Source: DATDCV01 sp036524155 (GTDB taxonomy: Bacteria > Verrucomicrobiota > Verrucomicrobiia > Limisphaerales > UBA8199). Taken from it: 64,000 nucleotides of DNA. Location of the stretch: assembly GCA_036524155.1 (NCBI GenBank), contig DATDCV010000045.1, forward strand, positions 1 through 64,000, written 5' to 3'. A program made the translations under genes and the position numbers. The notes beneath the pieces were generated by a model, which was not told the DNA's origin, ran no database searches, and saw nothing but the letters and a program-made list of their open reading frames with translations. Positions within the stretch are counted from its first letter, which is position 1, and each line of letters begins with the position of its first letter. Positions 1 through 9,018 of the stretch are shown here, in pieces.

Positions 1-240
1 GGATCGAGTTTGTGACTCTGTTGCGGTAGGGTCGCGGCTCCGGCCTAAAGCACAGGGAAGGCAGAAGATTAGGGGCAAGAAATTGACCTCCTCTTCATAT
101 TTCTGCCCCCATATTTCTGCCTTCTCCTTTCTGCCTTAAGCTCTCGCGTTTAGAACGAGGTTTTGGAGTTTCAGCCATTGGGAATTGATGTTATAGGAAC
201 CCGCGCGGGGCCGCTTGCCTGTGGCAGGCTGAGGCGCCCA

Positions 241-1344
241 ATGCCCGCAAACGCCGTTGTGAAAAACATATTGGTGATTTCGATGGCCGGGATCGGCGAC
301 ACGATCCTGGCAACGCCGCTCATCCACGAGTTGCGCGCGAATTTCCCCCAGGCGCGCATCGATGCGCTGGTGCTGTGGGCTGGGTCGAAGGACATCCTCG
401 AGGGAAACCCGCACCTGAATCATATCTATCAGCGAAACCTGCTCAAACAAACCAGGCTCGAATCGCTGCGATTCTTGCTTTCGGTCAGAAAAAACCGCTA
501 CGACCTCTCCCTCAACACGCACCCGCAGAGCCGGCGTGCTTATCGCGTGATCGCCCGGATTATCGGCGCGCCGCTCCGTATCAGCCATGTTTACGATTCG
601 TCCGGGGCCGCCGACCGGCTGCTGGTGAATCGGACGCTGGCGCAGGATTACACCAGGCACTCGGTCGATTTGAACCTGGATATCCTCCGCCGGCTCGACA
701 AAAAACCGGTGCTGCCCGGACACCAACTGGAGCTCTATCTCTCCCCGCAGGACGAAAGCTGGGCGGCATCTTTCTTAGTCTCGCATCAGCTTCAGGGCCG
801 GCAAATCCTCGGCCTCCACGCCGGCTCGGGTGGCACAAAGAACCTGGCGCTCAAACGCTGGCCGCTGGAACAGTACATCCGGTTGGTCGCAACAATGCGG
901 CAAGCGCGGCCCGATCTGGCGGTGCTGCTCTTCGGAGGACCGGACGAAGAGAGCGAGATTCAAAAAGTGCTTTCCGCGAATCCGTCGCCGCTGGTGATTC
1001 GGGTGCCCAGCCGCAGCTTGCGGGAGGCGGGCGCGCTGATGAAACTCTGCAGCGTTTTCCTGAGCGTCGATACCGCGTTGATGCACATCGCCGCGGCCGT
1101 GAAAACACCAAGGCAAATCGTGATCGAGGCCTTTACGCTCAATAAGACGAACGAGCCATTCGGAAACCCGTACACGCTGATTCCGAACCCGGCCATCGCG
1201 GGCAGAAATCTCGAGTACTACAAGTATGATGGGTTGGGAATAAAGGGCGCCACTGAGGACTTGGTCCGCATGATGGGCGCGGTGACCGTCGACGCCGTCT
1301 CCAACGCGATCCAAAAGGCGCTCGGCTGCGCAGCCAGCCATTAG
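241..1344 (+). CDS. Glycosyltransferase family 9 (heptosyltransferase-like)
   Basis: This 367-residue protein resembles GT9 enzymes, which transfer ADP-activated heptose to the growing LPS inner core at the cytoplasmic face. The N-terminus has the family's 'ILVISMAGIGDTILATPLI' strand-loop-helix. The C-terminal half has the nucleotide-sugar-binding elements 'GLHAGSGGTKNLALKRWP' and 'SVDTALMHIAAA'. An in-frame extension back to 163 is possible, but the ATG at 241 sits just before the conserved first strand and is preferred. The stop codon lies inside the left 9-bp flank of a palindromic element at 1347. The family is clear; the exact acceptor sugar cannot be read from sequence. Confidence 0.85.
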   Translation: MPANAVVKNILVISMAGIGDTILATPLIHELRANFPQARIDALVLWAGSKDILEGNPHLNHIYQRNLLKQTRLESLRFLLSVRKNRYDLSLNTHPQSRRAYRVIARIIGAPLRISHVYDSSGAADRLLVNRTLAQDYTRHSVDLNLDILRRLDKKPVLPGHQLELYLSPQDESWAASFLVSHQLQGRQILGLHAGSGGTKNLALKRWPLEQYIRLVATMRQARPDLAVLLFGGPDEESEIQKVLSANPSPLVIRVPSRSLREAGALMKLCSVFLSVDTALMHIAAAVKTPRQIVIEAFTLNKTNEPFGNPYTLIPNPAIAGRNLEYYKYDGLGIKGATEDLVRMMGAVTVDAVSNAIQKALGCAASH

Positions 1345-1346
1345 CG

Positions 1347-1457
1347 TAACCCCTCAGTCTTGAGTCGGAGCGCCGAGTTGCACTCGGCTTACGCGTGGCC
1401 GTCGGCGCGCTTAAGCCGATTAGAAATCGGCGCTCCGACCCAAGACTGAGGCGATAC
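1347..1457 (+). mobile_element. MITE-like palindromic element, copy A
   Basis: This ~111-bp element has terminal inverted repeats of about 30 bp (outer part CAGTCTTG.GTCGGAGCGCC and its complement). Each arm ends in a mini-hairpin: GCCGAGTTGCACTCGGC on the left and GCCGATTAGAAATCGGC on the right. The flanks CCATTAGCG (1338-1346) and CCGTTAGCC (1458-1466) match at 7 of 9 positions, which suggests a decayed target duplication. The left flank includes the stop codon of the glycosyltransferase gene. Confidence 0.75.
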
Positions 1458-1478
1458 CCGTTAGCCGTTTTTTCTTCG

Positions 1479-1506
1479 TTGACCCGGCGTTTTTCCCGGC
1501 TAAGAT
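1479..1506 (+). promoter_or_regulatory. Candidate sigma-70-type promoter for gapA
   Basis: A TTGACC box at 1479-1484 is followed after 16 bp by TAAGAT at 1501-1506. This would place the transcript start near 1513, about 30 bp before the gapA ATG. It is a motif match only. Confidence 0.45.
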
Positions 1507-1534
1507 TTGCGTTCAATTTGGATTCTAAACTTGA

Positions 1535-2593
<1,059 letters not shown>

Positions 2594-2612
2594 TCGCAGT
2601 TCCTCCTAACCA

Positions 2613-2644
2613 AGGGGCGGTCCGCAACGGCCGCCCTTTTTTTG
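2613..2644 (+). terminator. Rho-independent terminator of gapA
   Basis: A GC stem is formed by GGGCGG(T)CC and GGCCGCCC, separated by a short CGCAAC loop and followed by a run of seven T. It begins about 20 bp after the gapA stop codon and is the best-formed intrinsic terminator in the window. Confidence 0.8.
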
Positions 2645-2687
2645 TTTCCGCGTATTCCGCGTATTCCGCGGTTTCAGCCTTCAGAGC

Positions 2688-3302
2688 TTACTTTCCTGTC
2701 GCCAGCTTGTGCTCGAACTTCTCTACCTTCGGCCGGATCACCGCCCGGCAGTAAGGCTGGTTCGGGTTGCTGCGGTAGAAATCCTGGTGGTAACCTTCGG
2801 CCGGGTAGAACTTCTTCAGCGGCACAATCTGGGTGACAATCGGCGCGTTGAACCGTTTCTGGGCGTCGGCCTTCGATTTCTCGGCGGCAACCCGCTGCGC
2901 CTCGCTGCTGTAGAGGATGATCGACCGGTACTGAGTCCCCCTATCGTTGCCCTGGCGATTGAGCGTCGTCGGATCATGCGCGTCCCAAAAAGTCTCGAGG
3001 ATCTTCTCGTAAGAAACCCGCTGGGGGTCGTACGCGATTTGAATCACCTCGGCGTGGCCGGTTGTCCCCGTACAAACTTCCTTATAAGTCGGATTTTCGG
3101 TCGAGCCTCCGGCGTAGCCGCTGGTGACGGATTTGATGCCCGGCAGCATTTGATAAATCGCCTCGGTACACCAAAAACATCCGCCGCCGACCGTGGCGAC
3201 CTCGGTTGCCTGGCTGGGATTGCTCATAGGCTTCGTCTGTGCTGCCGCCGCCACCATGCCGCCGACCAGCACAGCCAGGCATAGGCTCGTGATTCGCTTC
3301 AT
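2688..3302 (-). CDS. msrA: Peptide-methionine (S)-S-oxide reductase, exported
   Basis: MsrA reduces the S-epimer of methionine sulfoxide in oxidised proteins. The catalytic motif 'GGGCFWCTEAIYQMLPG' is present, followed by 'SGYAGG' and 'YKEVCTGTTGHAEVIQIAYDP'. The 204-residue product starts at 3302 with a signal peptide (MKRITSLCLAVLVGGMVAAA), so it probably repairs envelope proteins. The longer frame to 3503 has a low-complexity, non-homologous N-terminus and is not supported. No MsrB is adjacent. Confidence 0.93.
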   Translation of the reverse strand: MKRITSLCLAVLVGGMVAAAAQTKPMSNPSQATEVATVGGGCFWCTEAIYQMLPGIKSVTSGYAGGSTENPTYKEVCTGTTGHAEVIQIAYDPQRVSYEKILETFWDAHDPTTLNRQGNDRGTQYRSIILYSSEAQRVAAEKSKADAQKRFNAPIVTQIVPLKKFYPAEGYHQDFYRSNPNQPYCRAVIRPKVEKFEHKLATGK

Positions 3303-3586
3303 ACCTGGCTCAACTTCGCATACTATCCCCCAACCGCCAACAGGCTCTCGCCTGGCGCCGCTGCCGCCGGCACCAGCGCCAGGCCCACTCTCCAGTGCGT
3401 GGTGGCAAACAGCGGCCGACCCACCGCTCCCTGGGAATCTGTCATTCCCGGCCCCGTCATGAGCTGAGCCTGCGCTCGGCTGAAAGCGCAGCAAGCCCAA
3501 CATCGAATCCGGCTCCTAACGCAACCGGTGGAAGGCTGGCTGGGAAAGAAACTCCTCCGCTGGGAATCCCCGTCCGGATACCTGGC

Positions 3587-4021
3587 CTACTCCCGGCCCG
3601 GATAAATCACCTCATAGTGAAGAGCCTCGGCGGCCTTTCCCTGCATCGCGTCGAGGGTGATGAGCCGCCTCAGTTTGAGTTCTTCCATTGCCGCCAGATG
3701 TAGCCGGTCGAGGGAGCGGCAGTAAACGGCCCGAGGATGGCGATGCTGCCGGAGAGCTGTCGAGAAGACCGCCGCGGGCAGGTGCCGAAAATGAAAGGGG
3801 TCGAGATTGCGCATCGCAGCAAGTCTAACCTGATATTGCCGCCGTTGGCTTGCCCGAATATCTCCCCCGACCGCCGCCGCTTTCAACTGCACTTCCGTTT
3901 CCAACTCAGTTAAAGATGACACGACCACCTCGGCTTCGGCATCCACGGCGATTCGCACATCGGCGCTTTCCGGCTCCTCCCTGAGAAGCTTGAGCAGGCA
4001 ACTCGTATCCAGATAAATCAT
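3587..4021 (-). CDS. PIN-domain toxin of a type II toxin-antitoxin pair (VapC-like)
   Basis: VapC-type toxins are PIN-domain ribonucleases that need Mg2+ held by conserved acidic residues. The 144-residue sequence starts 'MIYLDTSCLLKLL' (first Asp of the site) with 'ELETEVQ' near residue 40. Towards the C-terminus it has 'LDRLHLAAMEELKLRRLITLD', the usual late acidic region. The start overlaps the upstream antitoxin stop by 4 bp, so the two genes are translationally coupled. The RNA target cannot be predicted. Confidence 0.85.
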   Translation of the reverse strand: MIYLDTSCLLKLLREEPESADVRIAVDAEAEVVVSSLTELETEVQLKAAAVGGDIRASQRRQYQVRLAAMRNLDPFHFRHLPAAVFSTALRQHRHPRAVYCRSLDRLHLAAMEELKLRRLITLDAMQGKAAEALHYEVIYPGRE

Positions 4022-4287
4022 TTGCTCCTGGTCGTGAGCGCACGCTCGGCGCGCGCGGCGGCCAGCGCCGCGTCGCTGCGCGAGAGTTTTCCGCCGGAAA
4101 CCTTTCTCTGCCAGCGGGCATGTTCTTCAGGGTTCCAGCGGCGGCGGCTGGCGCCTTCTGCCGCTACCCGCACCAGTTTGGCTACCGGCTTCGAATCGCG
4201 CGTGACGATGATCTCATCCTCGATTTGCAGGGCCGCCTCCGCCTCGGGCCAGCGCTGGCGCAAATCCCGGATCGTGATCGTCTTCAT
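4018..4287 (-). CDS. Phd/YefM-like antitoxin
   Basis: This 89-residue protein has the 'prevent-host-death' N-terminal fold: 'MKTITIRDLRQRWPEAEAAL' followed by 'EIIVTRDSKPVAKLVRV'. That arrangement dimerises and binds operator DNA in Phd/YefM proteins. It is encoded directly ahead of the PIN toxin in the normal antitoxin-first order. The C-terminal 45 residues, rich in Arg and Ala, would be the toxin-neutralising tail. Autoregulation is expected by analogy; no operator was identified. Confidence 0.82.
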   Translation of the reverse strand: MKTITIRDLRQRWPEAEAALQIEDEIIVTRDSKPVAKLVRVAAEGASRRRWNPEEHARWQRKVSGGKLSRSDAALAAARAERALTTRSK

Positions 4288-4330
4288 GGATCAAAGCTAA
4301 CATGTTTCACGCAAACCGGTCAAGGGCGAA

Positions 4331-4582
4331 TCAAGCCCGCAGGATCTGAAACACCCTGACTTTGGATTCCGAGCTTTCTTCCTTCGGAAGATCTGATTCA
4401 GGTGTTCCATCGGCAGGCATTTGGGCCGTTTCCAGCATCCGGACCAGCGCCAGGGCCCGATCGTTTTCCAACAACCGTTGCCAGGGGGTTCGTCGCAAGC
4501 TGTCCTCCAGCAGCGAAAGATCGATCTCCTCCGGCTGATTCCCAGGCGGGTTTGTGGGATTGCGCTCAGGCCGCGTTTTCAC
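4331..4582 (-). CDS. Small hypothetical protein
   Basis: This 83-residue protein has the helical core 'EIDLSLLEDSLRRTPWQRLLENDRALALVRMLE'-type arrangement (residues ~19-50; only the general pattern is meant) between polar tails. Similar 'TPWQRLLEND' segments occur in small accessory proteins next to nucleotidyltransferases and toxin-antitoxin genes, but I cannot assign a function. It lies 43 bp upstream of the antitoxin gene on the same strand and may be cotranscribed with the toxin-antitoxin pair. Confidence 0.55.
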   Translation of the reverse strand: MKTRPERNPTNPPGNQPEEIDLSLLEDSLRRTPWQRLLENDRALALVRMLETAQMPADGTPESDLPKEESSESKVRVFQILRA

Positions 4583-4713
4583 GTTGCTCCCTGAAACATA
4601 AGCGCCCTTCTAGCCTGTGTGAAGCAGGAAAAGCCCGGCCCCGGCGTGCTTCTCCAGCACATCGCCGCCGCTGGTGAGCCAGTGGACGAAGTGGGGCAGC
4701 CGTGGCGAGTCCT

Positions 4714-5787
4714 TCAGAGATCCAGCCCCAGCTGGCGTACTGCTGGCTTCCGAAAACCTGCGATAGACAGCTCGGGGCCATCCTCCGCCAATCCCGCCTT
4801 GCGGCAAGCCACGTGGAACATCTGCGAAATCCGGTCGGCAGCCTTTCCTGTTCCCCTCATGCGCGAACCGAACTTGGGATCGTTTAGTTCGCCGCCCCGT
4901 GCTGCCCGGATCGAGTTCAGGGCTTTCTCCTGCTTGAGCGGGAAATGCCGCCCAAGCCAATCTTCGAACAAGGGAGCCACCGCATGCGGCAGTCGCAGCA
5001 ATTCATACCCGGCGAAGCGCGCGCCGGCGTCCGCAGCCGCTTCGAGCAGGGACGGCATTTCATGGTCGGTCAGGCCGGGGATCGTAGGTCCCAGCAGGAC
5101 GCCGACGGGGATGCCGCCTTGCGCCAGCGTTCGAATGGTCGAAAGCCGCGCCGCCGGAGGCGAGGTCCGCGGCTCCATCACCGCGCGAAGCTCCGTGTCC
5201 AGGGTAGTCAGCGAAATGAAGACCACGCACGCCTGCAGCACCCCCAGTCGCGTCAGCAAATCCAGGTCCCGGGTCACCAACGAGTTCTTGGTGATGATCC
5301 CGACCGGGTTCTGGAACTCGACCAGCACCTCCAGGCAGCGCCGGGTCAGCTTCAGCCGACGTTCGATGGGCTGGTAGCAATCGGTGACGCCGCTCATGCC
5401 GATGGGTGTCGGTTTCCATTTCGGGGAGGAGAGCTCGTTGCGCAGCAGTTCCGGGGCGTCTTCTTTGACCATGATCTTCGTCTCGAAATCCAGGCCGGAA
5501 GAGAACCCGAGGAACTCGTGAAACGGCCGCGCGTAGCAGTAAATGCAGCCGTGCTCGCAGCCGCGGTAGGGGTTGATGGTGTACTCGAACCCGACATCCG
5601 GGCTGTCGTTGCGCGTAATCACGGTAGCGGTCCGATCCCTGAAGAACTGTGTTCGCGGCAAGGGATCCTGCTCCGGGTCCCAATCTTCGTCCCGTTCGAG
5701 CGAGATGTGTTGAAACCGGTTGGGCGGGTTGCTGGCCGCGCCGCGCCGGGGTGGAAGACTCGTGCCCACAGCACCCTGAATATACAC
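4714..5787 (-). CDS. PA0069-family radical SAM protein
   Basis: This 357-residue protein belongs to the SplB-like group of radical SAM enzymes. The cluster-binding motif CxxxCxxC is seen as 'YRGCEHGCIYCYARPFHE' near residue 95. Other family segments are 'SNPPNRF' at the N-terminus, 'YTINPYRGC', and 'ITKNSLVTRDLDLL' in the barrel. Spore photoproduct lyase is the best-known relative, but PA0069-type proteins are not proven DNA-repair enzymes and the substrate is unknown. Upstream lies a ~500-bp non-coding stretch. Confidence 0.88.
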   Translation of the reverse strand: MYIQGAVGTSLPPRRGAASNPPNRFQHISLERDEDWDPEQDPLPRTQFFRDRTATVITRNDSPDVGFEYTINPYRGCEHGCIYCYARPFHEFLGFSSGLDFETKIMVKEDAPELLRNELSSPKWKPTPIGMSGVTDCYQPIERRLKLTRRCLEVLVEFQNPVGIITKNSLVTRDLDLLTRLGVLQACVVFISLTTLDTELRAVMEPRTSPPAARLSTIRTLAQGGIPVGVLLGPTIPGLTDHEMPSLLEAAADAGARFAGYELLRLPHAVAPLFEDWLGRHFPLKQEKALNSIRAARGGELNDPKFGSRMRGTGKAADRISQMFHVACRKAGLAEDGPELSIAGFRKPAVRQLGLDL

Positions 5788-5890
5788 GATCGCTGCCGAC
5801 GCAGCTAAACCCTAAACGCCACCAGGTTTGGGGAGAGCTTCACTGCGTTCCGACGCACACGTTACAGCCCGGAACCTTACACACAATAAG

Positions 5891-5936
5891 GGCCACCTCT
5901 CCCCTGTCCCCTCTCCCCCAAAAGGCGGAGAGGGGC
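5891..5936 (-). repeat. Pyrimidine/purine hairpin repeat, inverted copy
   Basis: This ~46-bp block (GGCCACCTCTCCCCTGTCCC..., forming a CCCTCTCC/GGAGAGGG hairpin) is the reverse complement of blocks at 51640, 53406, 56808 and 60443. It is the only strong feature in the 5788-6281 gap, which has no supported gene. Confidence 0.75.
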
Positions 5937-6281
5937 GCCAGGCGCGGCGCTGACTCCCCCTGACTCTGCCTGCTCGTCGGTCCACTGATTGATGGAGGAG
6001 AGCGAGTGGCACGCGCGTCCCGTCTCCGTCTCCTCCTCGGGATGAGAGGGTCGGGGAAAGGAGGCGCTTTCTTTCACTTATCCTGCGGGGTTCGTGGGTG
6101 GGAGGCCGTCTTCATCGAAATTTCGCCGTCGCAGTATTCACGCGCCGGTTTGACGGTCTTGGCAAGCGGTGCGATGGTTGGGATAAGAAACCCCTCACCA
6201 GGAATGGCCGCGCGCGTTCGTGTGGCCGGACTCGCCCGGAGAGGGCAGACCCAATCAGTCCCGAGAACAGCGGAGGCACTT

Positions 6282-6704
6282 ATGAAGCTAAAGATTACCC
6301 GAGCAGAGGTTTGGGCCGCGACGATTGAGGATCGTCCGGGGGGGCTATCGGAAAAACTCAGCGCACTCGCCAAGGCCGGTGCGAACCTCGAATTCATTAT
6401 CTCGCGGCGCAAACCCGACCGCCGGGGCGAGGGAGTGGCTTTTGTGACGCCGGTGAAGGGAGCCCAACAAGTCAAGGCGGCGAAAGCCTCCGGCTTCAGC
6501 AAAACGGATAGCCTTCACTCAGTCCGGGTGGAAGGGACCGACAAACCCGGCCTGGGGTCGGCGTTGTCGAAGGCTCTGGCCGAGGCGGGCCTGAATCTGC
6601 GCGGCCTTTCCGCGGCGGCATTTGGCCGGCGTTTCGTGGCTTACCTGGCCCTCGATACGGCGGGGGCCGCCGCTAAAGCGGTCAATGTCCTGAAGAAGCT
6701 GTAG
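6282..6704 (+). CDS. ACT-domain protein
   Basis: This 140-residue protein consists of two ACT-like beta-alpha-beta units. The first is 'TIEDRPGGLSEKLSALAKAG' (about 15-35) and the second is 'VEGTDKPGLGSALSKALAEA' (about 82-102). ACT modules usually bind amino acids or other small ligands and act as regulatory domains. With no catalytic domain attached, this is probably a free-standing sensor. The ATG at 6282 has GGAGG at 6271, which decides it over the longer open frame starting at 6006. The 3' end overlaps the convergent nitroreductase gene by 23 bp. Confidence 0.8.
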   Translation: MKLKITRAEVWAATIEDRPGGLSEKLSALAKAGANLEFIISRRKPDRRGEGVAFVTPVKGAQQVKAAKASGFSKTDSLHSVRVEGTDKPGLGSALSKALAEAGLNLRGLSAAAFGRRFVAYLALDTAGAAAKAVNVLKKL

Positions 6705-7353
6705 GCCTGGTTTCCTGCGGCCAGCCGACCGCCTGGGCCATGATGATGTGCTGGTCGGGCCGGAGCTTCATCGCGGTCGTGAGCGGGCCGCGGTCCAGGT
6801 CGTGGACAACAGTCGCCAGTCCTTCGGAAGCGCAAAACAGGTACACGTTCTGGCAGATGCAACCGGCATCGAAATTGGCGTAAATGAGGCGAGTCTCCGC
6901 CCGGGCTTTGTCGAGGCGTGAGAGGTCGGCGACAAAGATCAGCGTGACCGGCGCGTTGGTGCCGAAGGCCTGGCCGCTGGTCCGGCGGCGGAGGTCGGTT
7001 GCGGCGACGGGTTTCAGAGCATGTGGCTTCGGCTCATACAGGTAGAGTCCATCGCCCCTCGCGACGTAAACATCGATTTCCTGGGAGTTCATCGCCGAGG
7101 GGGCGGTGCGATGGCCGTTCTCTGGCCGGTTGATGCCGAAGGCTGCCCAGAGGAGATCGCCGAGCACCGCATCGGGAATGGGATCGGTCTTGATTTCGCG
7201 GATCGTCTGCCGCTGGCGCAATGCTTCCATGACCGGCTTTCCGCCCGAACTCGCCGCGGGCGGCAGGACGATAGCCTCCAGTTCCGCGCCGGAAGCGGGA
7301 ACGGTCCACAAGCTCAGCAACAGCAACGTATCAAACGCAATTCGCGGGATCAT
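6682..7353 (-). CDS. Exported nitroreductase-fold (SagB/ThcOx-like) protein
   Basis: This 223-residue protein starts with a signal peptide (MIPRIAFDTLLLLSLWTVPASG). It then has nitroreductase family features: 'VMEALRQRQTIREIKTDPIP' with the FMN-binding Arg pattern, 'DLLWAAFGINRP', 'RTAPSAMNSQEIDVYV' and C-terminal 'QAVGWP'. SagB-type relatives are FMN-dependent dehydrogenases, but many short exported members have no known substrate. The start at 7353 gives a proper signal peptide. The 3' end overlaps the ACT gene on the other strand. Confidence 0.78.
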   Translation of the reverse strand: MIPRIAFDTLLLLSLWTVPASGAELEAIVLPPAASSGGKPVMEALRQRQTIREIKTDPIPDAVLGDLLWAAFGINRPENGHRTAPSAMNSQEIDVYVARGDGLYLYEPKPHALKPVAATDLRRRTSGQAFGTNAPVTLIFVADLSRLDKARAETRLIYANFDAGCICQNVYLFCASEGLATVVHDLDRGPLTTAMKLRPDQHIIMAQAVGWPQETRPTASSGH

Positions 7354-7441
7354 AGGCTTTGACCTGCGCCGTGGCCGGGTCCTGACGCAGGCCGGCCGGC
7401 GGGGCAGGCAGCGGAATCCTACCAGTCCCGGTCGAGGGAAG

Positions 7442-7915
7442 CTAGGCTGCTTCGAGCTCGGGTTTGGCGCATTCCAATCCCCAGTAATGGGTGATCGATT
7501 CGAAGAGATGTTCGACCCCCTGGAATTCAACCGGTTTCACCATGTAGGCATTGGCGCCCGCCTCGTAGGCGCGGTTGATGTCCGCGGGATCCTCGGACAA
7601 AGAGACGATCACGACGGGAATGCGGCGTAAGACTCGCGAGTCGCGCTTCACCCAGTCCAGGACTTCAAACCCTGATTTGCGGGGCATCTTGATATCCATC
7701 ACGATCAGTCGCGGCAGCGGATATTGCTGGCGGTCCCCGTACTTGCCTTCGCCGCGCAGATAACTGATGGCCTCTTGTCCGTCGGTCACCACGTGCAACG
7801 GGCTGTGGATCCGCGCAATCTTGAAGGCGCGCTTGACAAGGAAGATGTCGTTCAAATCATCCTCCACCAGCAAAATCGGAAACCTTGTGTTGTCCATACC
7901 TGATACCCGGTTCAT
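7442..7915 (-). CDS. Stand-alone response regulator receiver protein
   Basis: This 157-residue CheY-like receiver domain has no output domain. The acidic pair is in '[18 protein letters not shown]', the phosphoacceptor Asp is in '[13 protein letters not shown]', the Ser/Thr switch is in 'VVIVSLSED' and the Lys is in '[12 protein letters not shown]'. The '[15 protein letters not shown]' start and the insertion '[14 protein letters not shown]' are typical of Rcp1-like regulators often paired with hybrid or phytochrome-type kinases. No kinase is nearby. The start could also be the ATG at 7897. Confidence 0.9.
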   Translation of the reverse strand: MNRVSGMDNTRFPILLVEDDLNDIFLVKRAFKIARIHSPLHVVTDGQEAISYLRGEGKYGDRQQYPLPRLIVMDIKMPRKSGFEVLDWVKRDSRVLRRIPVVIVSLSEDPADINRAYEAGANAYMVKPVEFQGVEHLFESITHYWGLECAKPELEAA

Positions 7916-8000
7916 TCGAGCTAAACTTACCTGTCAGTCGGAAAAACGCCAGTGGCGGAACGAGTCCGGGTACATGGGGTGAAGCACAGCAAAGGGAAGC

Positions 8001-8032
8001 TGGTAAGCCGAGTGCAACTCGGCGCTCCGGCC
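8001..8032 (+). repeat. Half copy of the MITE-like element
   Basis: The segment TAAGCCGAGTGCAACTCGGC plus GCTCCG matches the right arm of the 111-bp elements. The opposite arm is missing. It sits about 55 bp upstream of kdsA. Confidence 0.55.
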
Positions 8033-8085
8033 CCGGGCCTTCGGCCGCGGTTTACTTTGCCGGGTTAGGGTGGTACAAACCCCGG

Positions 8086-8910
8086 GTGGAAAACGAGTCG
8101 GCAATCTGGAGCGGCTTCAAGGCGAACCGGCGGCTGGCATTGATCGCCGGACCGTGCGTAATCGAAAGCGAAGCTCTCTGCCTCGAGATCGCCTCGGCGC
8201 TCAACCGGACCTGTGGCCGGCTGGGCGTGTTTTACGTCTTCAAAGCCAGTTTTGACAAAGCGAACCGTACGTCGGCCAGTTCTTTCCGGGGGCCGGGCCT
8301 CGAGGAGGGCCTGCGGGTGCTGGCGACGGTCCGTGCGAAGCTTCGGGTACCGGTGTTGACGGATGTCCATACGGAAGCGCAGGTCCAAGCCGCCGCTCGC
8401 GTCGTGGACGTGCTCCAGATTCCGGCGTTCCTGTGCCGCCAGACTGATTTAATCACCGCCGCGGTTCGCACCGGAAAGATTGTAAATCTGAAAAAGGGGC
8501 AGTTTCTCTCGCCCGCGGAGATGGGACAGGTCCTGGAAAAGGCGCGTGCCGCCGGCGGCAAACGGGTGCTAGTAACCGAAAGGGGCACAACCTTCGGCTA
8601 CAACAACCTCGTCAGCGATATGCGCTCGATCCCCATCTTGCGCGGGTTCGGGTTCCCGGTGATTTTCGACGCGACACATTCGGTGCAACTGCCAGGGGGT
8701 GGCGGCGACAAGTCGGCCGGCCAGAGGGAGTTTGCGCCGGTGCTGGCGCGGTGCGCGGTGGCCGCCGGAGCTAACGGCCTTTTTATCGAGACCCATCCCG
8801 ACCCGGACCGGGCTTTGAGTGACGGCCCCAACATGATTCCTCTCGCGCAGATGCCGGCGGTCCTCAAAACCCTGGTGCGGTTGCACCGGGCCCTGGTTCC
8901 GGAAAGGTGA
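8086..8910 (+). CDS. kdsA: 3-deoxy-8-phosphooctulonate (Kdo-8-phosphate) synthase
   Basis: KdsA condenses phosphoenolpyruvate with arabinose-5-phosphate to make Kdo-8-phosphate for the LPS inner core. The sequence has '[11 protein letters not shown]', '[12 protein letters not shown]', 'LTDVHTEAQ', '[12 protein letters not shown]', '[13 protein letters not shown]' and '[12 protein letters not shown]', all hallmarks of the family. The start is taken as the GTG at 8086, giving 274 residues, close to the usual 280; there is no suitable ATG. It heads an LPS-related cluster with the Lpt genes downstream. Confidence 0.95.
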   Translation: MENESAIWSGFKANRRLALIAGPCVIESEALCLEIASALNRTCGRLGVFYVFKASFDKANRTSASSFRGPGLEEGLRVLATVRAKLRVPVLTDVHTEAQVQAAARVVDVLQIPAFLCRQTDLITAAVRTGKIVNLKKGQFLSPAEMGQVLEKARAAGGKRVLVTERGTTFGYNNLVSDMRSIPILRGFGFPVIFDATHSVQLPGGGGDKSAGQREFAPVLARCAVAAGANGLFIETHPDPDRALSDGPNMIPLAQMPAVLKTLVRLHRALVPER

Positions 8911-9018
8911 ATCGGAACGCGTCGAGCCGCGTCTGTAGAAGCAAGAGCATAGCACGGTCTGCCCGGCCGCCAGTTCTGACGCACGATGGGCGGGGCGGAC
9001 CACGTTGGCAACGCTGAG

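Noticed and set aside
57..124. 10-bp inverted repeat GAAGGCAGAA/TTCTGCCTTC at the window start
   Set aside because: Short arms, 48-bp spacing and low sequence complexity make chance likely; the region 1-240 holds no other feature I can support.
136..726. 196-codon open frame on the minus strand opposite the glycosyltransferase gene
   Set aside because: It lies wholly opposite a clear GT9 gene, has no recognisable motif and reflects the high GC content.
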